A stretch of DNA of 8,521 bases from Spirochaetales bacterium. GTDB lineage: Bacteria; Spirochaetota; Spirochaetia; JABEVK01. Position numbers and translations under genes: made by a program. How positions within the stretch are numbered: the first letter of the stretch is position 1; each line of letters begins with the position of its first letter. Positions 1 to 4,911 of the stretch are shown piece after piece. The notes beneath the pieces were generated by a model that saw nothing but the letters and a program-made list of their open reading frames with translations, made no database searches and was not told the origin of the DNA. The DNA lies in the NCBI GenBank assembly GCA_013043995.1, contig JABEVL010000194.1, positions 1 to 8,521 on the forward strand, written 5' to 3'.

Positions 1-4
1 AGGG

Positions 5-652
5 TCAGGCTTTTTTCTCGGCTGAAGCGCCAGCAGCGGGGGAGGCTGTTGCGCCATCCGCAGCGGCGGCCTCGGCGGCGGGGGCAGCAGGCTCGACGTT
101 CAGGTTTTTGGTGTTAATCACGTGGGCGACAACGGCATCGGCGCTCGCCAAGTAACGGACGCCCGTAAAGGCCGGAAGCTCGGAAACGTGGATGGACTGA
201 CCGATTTCAAGGGCAAGGACGTCCACCTTAACCTCATGAGGAAGGTTCTGCGGCAAGCACTCCACCTCGATTTCATGAATGAGGTGTTCCAAAAGGCCGC
301 CGGCACGAACACCCGCGGGGGTTCCGGTCAAATGAAGCGGTACCTTGGTGTGCAGGGTTTTTGTCGTACTGACTTCATAAAAATCGATATGCTGAAAACG
401 GCCGGTTAAAAGATCGTCCTGATAGTCACGAACAAGAACTTGAAAAGTCTTTTTGCCGTTCTGAAGCTTGATGATTGTGTTTTCTCCAAAATGCTTAAAA
501 TTCTGGGAAAACTCTGTTTCTTCGACAGAAATCGGTACCGACTGCCCCTGCCCGTAGACAACAGCGGGAATTCGGCCGGAAGTCCGCAAACGGCGAACGT
601 TGGCTTTTTTGAGGTCGGGTCGATCCTGGAAGGCCAGGGTCAATGATTCCAT
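5..652 (-). CDS. rplY: 50S ribosomal protein L25, long CTC/TL5 form
   Basis: This is the 5S rRNA-binding protein of the large subunit central protuberance (general stress protein CTC type), 215 aa. The N-terminal L25 fold spans about residues 1-95 (note RRLRTSGRIPAVVYG near residues 20-34, and RDYQDDLLTGRFQHIDFYEV around 75-94). The C-terminal TL5/CTC beta domain spans about 98-187. The last 28 or so residues are a low-complexity Ala/Pro/Glu tail ending EKKA. The length fits the long family form rather than the roughly 95-aa E. coli form. The ATG at 652 is preceded by AAGGAGT with 5-nt spacing. The gene starts 23 nt after the 3' end of the tRNA-Gln gene, with no room for a separate promoter, so it is probably co-transcribed with spoVG and the tRNA and gets its short leader from tRNA 3' processing (inference). 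The stop lies 4 nt from the window edge. In spirochaetes pth usually follows, which cannot be checked here. Confidence 0.96.
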   Translation of the reverse strand: MESLTLAFQDRPDLKKANVRRLRTSGRIPAVVYGQGQSVPISVEETEFSQNFKHFGENTIIKLQNGKKTFQVLVRDYQDDLLTGRFQHIDFYEVSTTKTLHTKVPLHLTGTPAGVRAGGLLEHLIHEIEVECLPQNLPHEVKVDVLALEIGQSIHVSELPAFTGVRYLASADAVVAHVINTKNLNVEPAAPAAEAAAADGATASPAAGASAEKKA

Positions 653-675
653 GAACTACTCCTTGCGATCAAAAA

Positions 676-748
676 CTGGGACGGGAGGACTCGAACCTCC
701 GAATGCCAGAACCAAAATCTGGTGCCTTACCAGCTTGGCGACGTCCCA
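676..748 (-). tRNA. tRNA-Gln, anticodon UUG
   Basis: The 73-nt cloverleaf is complete. It has a 7-bp acceptor stem (TGGGACG with CGTCCCA), a 3-bp D stem (GCC/GGC), an anticodon stem CCAGA/TCTGG with loop TTTTGGT, a 5-nt variable loop CATTC, and a T stem GGAGG/CCTCC with loop TTCGAGT. Anticodon positions 34-36 are TTG (window 715-713), which reads CAA. The weak U1-A72 first pair and discriminator G73 are known identity elements for glutaminyl-tRNA synthetase in E. coli and support the call. CCA is not encoded: TTTTTGATC follows G73 directly, so CCA must be added by the nucleotidyltransferase. The gene lies 6 nt after the spoVG stop and 23 nt before rplY, so it is embedded in an mRNA and needs RNase P and 3' processing for release. 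Confidence 0.97.
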
Positions 749-754
749 ATGTAC

Positions 755-1039
755 TCAATCTTCCTCGTCCAAAACAGTTAAGTCGTCTCCAGCTTTTTCG
801 TAGGCTTCGAGAATCAACTCCTGAAGCCGCGCCCGAAACTCCGAATTGATCGGATGGGCAACGTCTTTGTACTCACCGTTTTTCGTCCGCCGGCTCGGCA
901 TAGCGATGAAAACGCCATTTTCGCCTTGGATTACTTTGACGTTGTGCACAACGAAGCAACTCTCGAAAGTCACTGTTACGTAAGCTTTTAACTTCCCCTC
1001 GCCGGCGACCTTACGAACTCGAATATCGGTGATGGTCAT
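755..1039 (-). CDS. spoVG: SpoVG family nucleic-acid-binding regulator
   Basis: This is a small SpoVG-family protein, 94 aa from the chosen start. Recognisable are the N-terminal strand MTITDIRVRKV, the central core around residues 19-47 (AYVTVTFESCFVVHNVKVI then GVFIAMPS), and the conserved basic segment SRRTKNGEYKDVAHPI (49-64) leading into helix NSEFRARLQELI. The tail is acidic. SpoVG proteins bind DNA and RNA at specific sites and act as global regulators in Firmicutes and Borrelia (family knowledge). Two ATGs are adjacent, at 1042 and 1039. The Shine-Dalgarno GGAGG (1049-1045) is 5 nt from the second but only 2 nt from the first, so 1039 is preferred. A consensus promoter lies about 100 bp upstream. 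The SD can pair into a stem-loop (1065-1043). The gene is first in a unit with tRNA-Gln and rplY. Confidence 0.95.
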   Translation of the reverse strand: MTITDIRVRKVAGEGKLKAYVTVTFESCFVVHNVKVIQGENGVFIAMPSRRTKNGEYKDVAHPINSEFRARLQELILEAYEKAGDDLTVLDEED

Positions 1040-1042
1040 CAT

Positions 1043-1065
1043 GTCCTCCCGGTGCTACCGAGGAC
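1043..1065 (-). promoter_or_regulatory. Stem-loop burying the spoVG Shine-Dalgarno
   Basis: On the spoVG transcript, GTCCT (1065-1061) pairs with AGGAC (1047-1043) and CGGT (1060-1057) pairs with ACCG (1053-1050). The loop is AGC and there is a 2-nt GG bulge. The right arm contains most of the GGGAGG ribosome-binding sequence of spoVG. Nine base pairs around a 3-nt loop could make initiation structure-dependent. The pairing is visible in the sequence; a regulatory role is inference. Confidence 0.5.
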
Positions 1066-1138
1066 AATTCTAACTCTCAAGTTTCGAAGTTGCAAATCCG
1101 CGCTCGCGAGCAAGGGACTTTCGATTGAACAGGACGTT

Positions 1139-1166
1139 ATTATACGAATTCCCTCTATCGTGTCAA
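1139..1166 (-). promoter_or_regulatory. Consensus sigma70 promoter for spoVG-tRNA-Gln-rplY
   Basis: On the minus strand the -35 is TTGACA (1166-1161) and the -10 is TATAAT (1144-1139). Both hexamers are perfect, with a 16-bp spacer. Transcription should begin near 1132, giving a spoVG leader of about 93 nt. The leader contains a perfect 10-bp palindrome GCTCGCGAGC (1111-1102) and the SD stem-loop. Upstream lies an AT-rich stretch with seven consecutive T on the plus strand that could act as an UP element. The same stretch separates this promoter from the divergent one. Confidence 0.88.
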
Positions 1167-1191
1167 ATGATTTTTTTGCAATTTATCGCTA

Positions 1192-1220
1192 TTGACAGGC
1201 CTCGGGGACAACGTTAGATT
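1192..1220 (+). promoter_or_regulatory. Sigma70-type promoter for the acidic small gene
   Basis: On the plus strand the -35 is a perfect TTGACA (1192-1197). After a 17-bp spacer comes TAGATT (1215-1220), which matches the -10 consensus at 4 of 6 positions including the key first T, second A and final T. The expected start is near 1227, giving a leader of about 57 nt to the ATG at 1284. Its -35 lies 25 bp from the -35 of the divergent spoVG promoter, so the two polymerase sites are back to back and share an AT-rich centre. Confidence 0.72.
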
Positions 1221-1233
1221 TCGCTTTACAGGC

Positions 1234-1255
1234 GGGGGATGACCGTATCTCCCCC
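1234..1255 (+). promoter_or_regulatory. Leader stem-loop of the acidic small gene
   Basis: GGGGGA (1234-1239) pairs with TCCCCC (1250-1255) across a 10-nt loop. AGGC (1230-1233) and GCCT (1266-1269) could extend the fold. The structure lies near the predicted 5' end of the transcript, 15 nt before the Shine-Dalgarno. No T-run follows on either strand, so it does not look like a terminator. It may stabilise the 5' end or tune translation (inference). Confidence 0.4.
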
Positions 1256-1283
1256 TTCAAATTCTGCCTAAAAGGAAACGTCC

Positions 1284-1520
1284 ATGGTTTTTTACGGATT
1301 CAGCGACGAAGACTTTGATGATTACCAGTCGGACTACGATGACGATTTCGAGGATGACTTCGACGACGACGATTCTTTCGAAGAAGAAGAGGACTACGAC
1401 GATTTGGAAGATGACGACGAGGAAGAAGTCGACGACGACTACGAAGACGACGATTTCGAAGAAGATATCGACGACGAAGACCTCGAGTACGACGACTTCC
1501 GTTACGACGACAACGTGTAA
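1284..1520 (+). CDS. Hyperacidic small protein of unknown function
   Basis: I do not recognise a family. The 78-aa product has 34 Asp and 15 Glu (63 percent acidic), one Arg (residue 73), no Lys or His, and 15 aromatics (8 Phe, 7 Tyr). Acidic blocks are broken by single hydrophobic residues, at first every fourth position (Tyr14, Tyr18, Phe22, Phe26) and then less regularly. There is no signal peptide, membrane segment or cysteine. The ATG has AAGGA upstream with 7-nt spacing. It is the only plus-strand gene in the window. It has its own promoter (1192-1220), leader stem-loop and terminator (1526-1578), and it overlaps the end of rsfS by 19 bp tail to tail. Possible roles include a DNA mimic, an acidic chaperone or sequestering partner of basic proteins, a metal or polyamine buffer, or a condensate-type disordered protein; none is shown. 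Alternatively it is low-complexity DNA that happens to be open, but the flanking signals argue against that. Confidence 0.7.
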   Translation: MVFYGFSDEDFDDYQSDYDDDFEDDFDDDDSFEEEEDYDDLEDDDEEEVDDDYEDDDFEEDIDDEDLEYDDFRYDDNV

Positions 1521-1885
1521 ACGCTAGCCGGGGCGTTGAACCAGAGCTTTTCAAGCTCGTAATACGCCCGGGCTTTTTCAGAAAACAGGTGAATGACGAT
1601 GTTGTCCCAATCAATGAGCATCCATTCGTTCACCTGTTTTTTCTTGGGACGCCCAAGCCGGACGTCTTGGGCAACGGCCCAAACGTCGAGTTCGTCGATG
1701 ATGCCGCGCAGGTGTCCCTGGCTGTTGTAGGTGGCCAAAACGAACCAATCGCTCCAGGAGCACTGGTTGCGGACGTCAAGTACGACAACATCCTTGGCTT
1801 TAAGATCCCTAAGGTACACGCCTAGACTTTGAACTAGGGCTTCATTTGTCTCAGTTTGTTGTTGTTTGTCTGACGTATCTTCCAT
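1502..1885 (-). CDS. rsfS: Ribosome silencing factor RsfS (Iojap family)
   Basis: RsfS binds L14 on the 50S subunit and blocks joining with 30S during starvation (family knowledge). The 127-aa product shows the family plan. A helical N-terminus is followed by KAKDVVVLDV, then SWSDWFVLATYNS (family tDYFVI-type motif, here with Trp and Leu) and a helix GIIDELDVW. Next come WMLIDWDNIVIHLFSEKAR and the conserved end YYELEKLW (family R-x-F/Y-Y-x-LE-x-LW). The ATG at 1885 is chosen over an in-frame TTG at 1888 because AAGGA (1895-1891) is 5 nt from the ATG and only 2 nt from the TTG. It is the last gene of the rplU operon. Its start lies inside the upstream gene (35-nt overlap), and its last 19 nt overlap the convergent acidic gene. 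No minus-strand intrinsic terminator is visible after it. Confidence 0.94.
   Translation of the reverse strand: MEDTSDKQQQTETNEALVQSLGVYLRDLKAKDVVVLDVRNQCSWSDWFVLATYNSQGHLRGIIDELDVWAVAQDVRLGRPKKKQVNEWMLIDWDNIVIHLFSEKARAYYELEKLWFNAPASVYTLSS
1526..1578 (+). terminator. Intrinsic terminator of the acidic small gene, inside rsfS
   Basis: The left arm (1526-1536, AGCCGGGGCGT) pairs with the right arm (1564-1574, ACGCCCGGGCT) in 10 of 11 positions, with one G-G mismatch. It encloses a second hairpin, GAGCTT (1544-1549) with AAGCTC (1553-1558). Five T residues (1574-1578) follow. The structure begins 6 nt after the acidic gene's TAA. Nothing equivalent to a T-tract follows on the minus strand, so it should act in the plus direction only. 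The same DNA encodes the conserved C-terminal part of RsfS, so the base pairing could be partly accidental. Confidence 0.6.
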
Positions 1886-3041
1886 CAAAATCCTTCCCTA
1901 GTATAAGAGTCACATCGGCATCACCTGCCGTGTCGCCCGGCGCAGGCTCAACAATCTTGTTGCATTGAAGTATTTCAGCCAGCTTTTTGGCCATACCTGG
2001 ATTGCCACGACGGTCAATCACGACGGTGTTTGCCACATTGGAGCTGTCGGCGTTTTTGTAGCTGAGCACGTTGTAACCAAAACTTCTCAAAAGAAGAGCC
2101 GTTCGTACAGCCAGACCCGGCAAACTTGTCCCGTTGAGAATTTCGACCTTGACCGACGAAGGCAAAAAGGCCTCAGGGTCCTGCCGCGGAAGAGCCTCAA
2201 GGATCTGATGCACGGTATCCTTGAGCAAGGTACCGTTGTAGTGGGGAAACAGCAGGGTCTGCCCGTCAACCTGGCGAAAAGTTCCCAGAACTCGCTGAAA
2301 GGCCGAACGTTCCCAATCGGCAACACTGCAAACCTTGAGAAAGGACTTCAGTTCGATGTCTTCCATGTTGGTACTCAAAGAGTTCCAGAGGTATGGAAAG
2401 ACGCTGGGCTGGTTCAGGAATGACTGATTTTCTCCCAATTTTCGAAACCACGACAGGGCAAAGTGCTGAAAACGGCTGGAACGGTCGGCGGAATCTTCAT
2501 TTTCATGGGGAGCGGTTAGAAATTCCTTGACTTTTGTTCCATCCAAGACGTTGTTCCCGGAGGGGAGGAGAAACATGGGGTCGGTTTTAGTCAGCTCAAC
2601 CGAGCTTGAGATGAATAGGTCGATTCCTGAAACAAGGTCAACCTGCCTTTCGAGATCCTTGATGTCCAGGGTGAGGTACAGGGTCACCTTTTGCCCCAAA
2701 AGATCACCCAACTCATCCAGATAGGCCTTCAGGTTGTTGGGCTTGTACAAGGCCGAAAGAGGTTCGACCTTACCCAGAGTTTGAATAAGTCCGCCCGTAT
2801 CTGGCGGAACGTCAAGAAAGGCGGTCTTGTGGGAAGTCGGGTTGTAAAATAGGACTTCGTTGCACAGGGGTTTCCCTTTTTCGGTAACGATCAGGTCCAG
2901 CAAAACATTTTGAGCGTTGGCCACCAGATCTTTGACCCTGTCGGTTCTGACCTGCAAAAGGACGTAGCCCACGGTGGCTCCTATCAGAAGAAGCAGGAAC
3001 AGCAGGAGCAGACGGCTTGGATGCCAAAGGGGTTTTTTCAT
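1851..3041 (-). CDS. Membrane-anchored LCP-like protein with LytR_C domain
   Basis: The 396-aa protein has a short basic N-terminus and one membrane segment (about residues 11-29), with the rest predicted outside the cytoplasm. Residues 45-210 resemble a reduced LytR-CpsA-Psr domain. VLFYNPTSHKTAFLDVPPDTG (63-83) corresponds to the family strand ending in P-R-D-T, but here the Arg is Pro80. LTLDIKDLERQVDLVSGIDLFI (123-144) and LPSGNNVLDGTKVKEFL (159-175) match the later core motifs, and DRSSRFQ (186-192) resembles the R-x-x-R-Q segment. Residues from about 297 (VKVEILNGTSLPGLA) to 386 form a LytR_C domain. LCP enzymes attach glycopolymers to peptidoglycan using arginines that hold a pyrophosphate. 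Loss of the main Arg suggests a non-catalytic or altered role (inference). The start codon overlaps the nadD stop (ATGA), with GGAGG 6 nt upstream. Confidence 0.8.
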   Translation of the reverse strand: MKKPLWHPSRLLLLFLLLLIGATVGYVLLQVRTDRVKDLVANAQNVLLDLIVTEKGKPLCNEVLFYNPTSHKTAFLDVPPDTGGLIQTLGKVEPLSALYKPNNLKAYLDELGDLLGQKVTLYLTLDIKDLERQVDLVSGIDLFISSSVELTKTDPMFLLPSGNNVLDGTKVKEFLTAPHENEDSADRSSRFQHFALSWFRKLGENQSFLNQPSVFPYLWNSLSTNMEDIELKSFLKVCSVADWERSAFQRVLGTFRQVDGQTLLFPHYNGTLLKDTVHQILEALPRQDPEAFLPSSVKVEILNGTSLPGLAVRTALLLRSFGYNVLSYKNADSSNVANTVVIDRRGNPGMAKKLAEILQCNKIVEPAPGDTAGDADVTLILGKDFDGRYVRQTTTN

Positions 3042-3631
3042 TCGAGTCCTCCCTGACGGTAAAGCTGATGGTCGGCAATATAACGTGCAACGGGCCCAGG
3101 TACCAGAGCCCTCCAGGCTTGATTTTTTTGCACGCGTTCCCGAATTTCGGAGGACGAAACAGGAAACCTGGGGTTGTTAAAGTAGCGGTGGGGGAAACGA
3201 GAAACCAGGGGGTCGGAAAACTTTCGCCTCGCCACCCAAAGATCGACCTTTTGGGCCAGTTCCGAAGCGTCTTTCCAAGTATCAAAGGACTCGAAAAGAT
3301 CATCCCCCAGCAATAGGCCGGCCCTTTCTTCCAAAACGTAGTTTTCGTCGACACAAAGAACCGTGTCGATCGAGTCACTTACCCCCGGCCTGTACAGTTC
3401 ACAGGCTTCAATTTTGATGGTCAAATCCGCAACTGAAAAACCTTCAAGAGCAAGCTGGAGCATCTCGAGCCGCTGCTCGTCCCTCACTCCCTCAATGGTC
3501 TTGTGTGCGGGTTTCCGGGTGGGAATAAAAAGTACCCGATCGTATCCGGCCTCCAGGTGGGCAAGTTCTGCCAAAAGCAGGTGACCCCAATGAACCGGGT
3601 TAAAAGTTCCACCGAGGATCGCCGTTCTCAA
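3038..3631 (-). CDS. nadD: Nicotinate-nucleotide adenylyltransferase
   Basis: NadD converts nicotinate mononucleotide and ATP to nicotinate adenine dinucleotide in cytoplasmic NAD synthesis. The 197-aa protein starts with the nucleotidyltransferase signature GGTFNPVHWGH (residues 7-17, family GGTFDPxHxGH), continues with VLFIPTRKPAHK (family FxPxxxPPHK), LLLGDDLFESFDTWKD (family GxDxLxxFxxWKD), and ends with SSSEIRERV (family ISSTxIR). The start is TTG at 3631: the catalytic motif follows within six residues and no other start codon is available. A GAGG lies 7 nt upstream. The TTG overlaps the obg stop (TTGA), and the stop TGA overlaps the next gene's ATG, so translation is probably coupled on both sides. 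Confidence 0.95.
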   Translation of the reverse strand: MRTAILGGTFNPVHWGHLLLAELAHLEAGYDRVLFIPTRKPAHKTIEGVRDEQRLEMLQLALEGFSVADLTIKIEACELYRPGVSDSIDTVLCVDENYVLEERAGLLLGDDLFESFDTWKDASELAQKVDLWVARRKFSDPLVSRFPHRYFNNPRFPVSSSEIRERVQKNQAWRALVPGPVARYIADHQLYRQGGLE

Positions 3632-4644
3632 ACTTTTTCCTCGTCGAGACCTTCGTCCTTCAGGGCTGCCAGTTCAAAGAAAGCCTCGCGAACTTCGTCA
3701 AGACGGTCGCGGGCGTAACTTGAAACTCCCAGAACACGATGATCCTTGAAAGTTTCGGCAAGGGTCTTGAGGCGGGAACCATCTTCGTCCAGGTCAGTTT
3801 TAGACCCGATGAGGATCCTGGGCTTCGCAGCGAGTTCGGCACTAAAAACTTCGAGCTCGTTTTCAAGAGTTTCGTAACTGGACAAATAGTTTTCTTCGGA
3901 CAAATCGATCAAAAAAGCCAAACCTTTGGTGCGTGAGATATGCTTGAGAAACTGGAAACCCAAACCCAAGCCGTGGGAAGCCCCTTCCAGTATCCCCGGG
4001 ATATCCGCCAGCACGACGTCGCTGTCATGAATGTGCAAAACGCCAAGATTGGGAATCTTTGTGGTAAACGGATACGGAGCGATCTTGGGATTGGCGTTGG
4101 TCAAGAGAGACAGGAGGGTGGATTTACCGGCGTTCGGAAAACCTACAAAGCCGATGTCGGCGATGATGTTGAGTTCGACGATGACCTTCGTCGCATGACC
4201 GGGTTCGCCCGGTTGGGAAAAACGTGGCACCTGGTGACGAGCAGACCGGAAGTGCCAGTTCCCCTGCCCCCCCCGTCCGCCTTCGTGCATCACCCAGCGC
4301 ACTTCGTCTGATTTTGAAAAATCTTTCAGGACAGCACCGGTTTCGGCGTCCTTGACAAGCGTTCCAGGGGGAATGGGGATGTAGACGGGGTCACCGTTTT
4401 TTCCGTGACGTTTCTCACCAAGACCAGGACCGCCATTACCGGCAAACCAGTGCCTTTTCATTCGTAAATGCGAGAGAGTACGGAGATTTTGCTTCACTTG
4501 AAAGACGACGTCGCCACTCCGCCCCCCATCACCGCCGTCTGGTCCCCCATAGGGTACAAACTTTTCGCGGCGAAAGGAAACGGCGCCTGCACCACCGTGC
4601 CCAGATGAAACCTCGATCGTGGTTTCGTCGACAAAGCCTTCCAA
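3628..4644 (-). CDS. obg: Obg/CgtA GTPase, ribosome assembly
   Basis: This is a GTPase acting in 50S assembly and stress control, 338 aa. The glycine-rich Obg fold covers residues 1-160 (GHGGAGAVSFRREK at 15-28, GGPDGGDGGRSGDV at 33-46, and GNWHFRSARHQVPR at 128-141). The G domain follows: G1 GFPNAGKST (168-176), switch I PFTT (192-195), G3 DIPG (214-217) with ILEGASHGLGLG. The G4 motif reads SKTD (281-284) rather than NKxD, and G5 reads VSSY (307-310) rather than xSA; both affect guanine recognition in the family. There is no C-terminal OCT domain, as in many Gram-negative Obgs. The start is TTG at 4644, 9 nt after the rpmA stop. An upstream in-frame stop excludes a longer form. The SD is weak, so coupling to rpmA translation is likely. 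Confidence 0.96.
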   Translation of the reverse strand: MEGFVDETTIEVSSGHGGAGAVSFRREKFVPYGGPDGGDGGRSGDVVFQVKQNLRTLSHLRMKRHWFAGNGGPGLGEKRHGKNGDPVYIPIPPGTLVKDAETGAVLKDFSKSDEVRWVMHEGGRGGQGNWHFRSARHQVPRFSQPGEPGHATKVIVELNIIADIGFVGFPNAGKSTLLSLLTNANPKIAPYPFTTKIPNLGVLHIHDSDVVLADIPGILEGASHGLGLGFQFLKHISRTKGLAFLIDLSEENYLSSYETLENELEVFSAELAAKPRILIGSKTDLDEDGSRLKTLAETFKDHRVLGVSSYARDRLDEVREAFFELAALKDEGLDEEKV

Positions 4645-4653
4645 TTCTTTTGA

Positions 4654-4911
4654 TCAGTTCGCTGACGGGACGATTCGGACGGTTTTCTTTCCCCGGCGTT
4701 CACCAAAAGCAACACTTCCGTGAACGAGGGCGAAGAGCGTGTGGTCACGCCCCATGCCGACGTTGTCACCGGCGTGAAACTTGGTTCCCCGCTGACGAAC
4801 GATGATTTCGCCGGCCAGGACGTCCTGACCGCCGAAACGTTTGACACCCAGCATCTTAGGATTTGAATCGCGTCCGTTTTTTGAACTGCCGGCACCTTTT
4901 TTATGAGCCAT
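4654..4911 (-). CDS. rpmA: 50S ribosomal protein L27
   Basis: L27 reaches toward the peptidyl transferase centre with its N-terminus. The 85-aa protein begins MAHKKGAGSSKNGRDSNP and contains GQDVLAGEIIVRQRGTKFH and GMGRDHTLFAL, all typical. It begins directly at the mature sequence, with no N-terminal extension. In-frame codons upstream run to a TAA 39 nt before the ATG with no ATG, GTG or TTG among them, so an extended form is not encoded. GGGAGG lies 7 nt before the ATG, inside the end of prp, which overlaps by 11 nt. That an L27-processing type protease sits just upstream makes the missing extension notable. Confidence 0.97.
   Translation of the reverse strand: MAHKKGAGSSKNGRDSNPKMLGVKRFGGQDVLAGEIIVRQRGTKFHAGDNVGMGRDHTLFALVHGSVAFGERRGKKTVRIVPSAN

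Noticed and set aside
671..675. T5 after tRNA-Gln as an intrinsic terminator
   Set aside because: Although the tRNA acceptor stem precedes it, rplY starts 23 nt later with no promoter of its own visible, so a strong terminator here is unlikely.
1315..1500. GAC/GAT triplet runs as a microsatellite or CRISPR-like array
   Set aside because: The triplets are irregular codon runs for Asp/Glu with no fixed unit or spacers, and the reading frame is kept throughout.
1300..1614. Arg-rich 104-codon open frame on the minus strand over the acidic gene
   Set aside because: It is the antisense shadow of repeated GAC/GAT/GAA codons, runs across the end of rsfS in another frame, and has no ribosome-binding site or family match.
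1965..2423. 152-codon plus-strand open frame opposite the LCP-like gene
   Set aside because: It is antisense to a supported gene, with atypical composition and no initiation signals.
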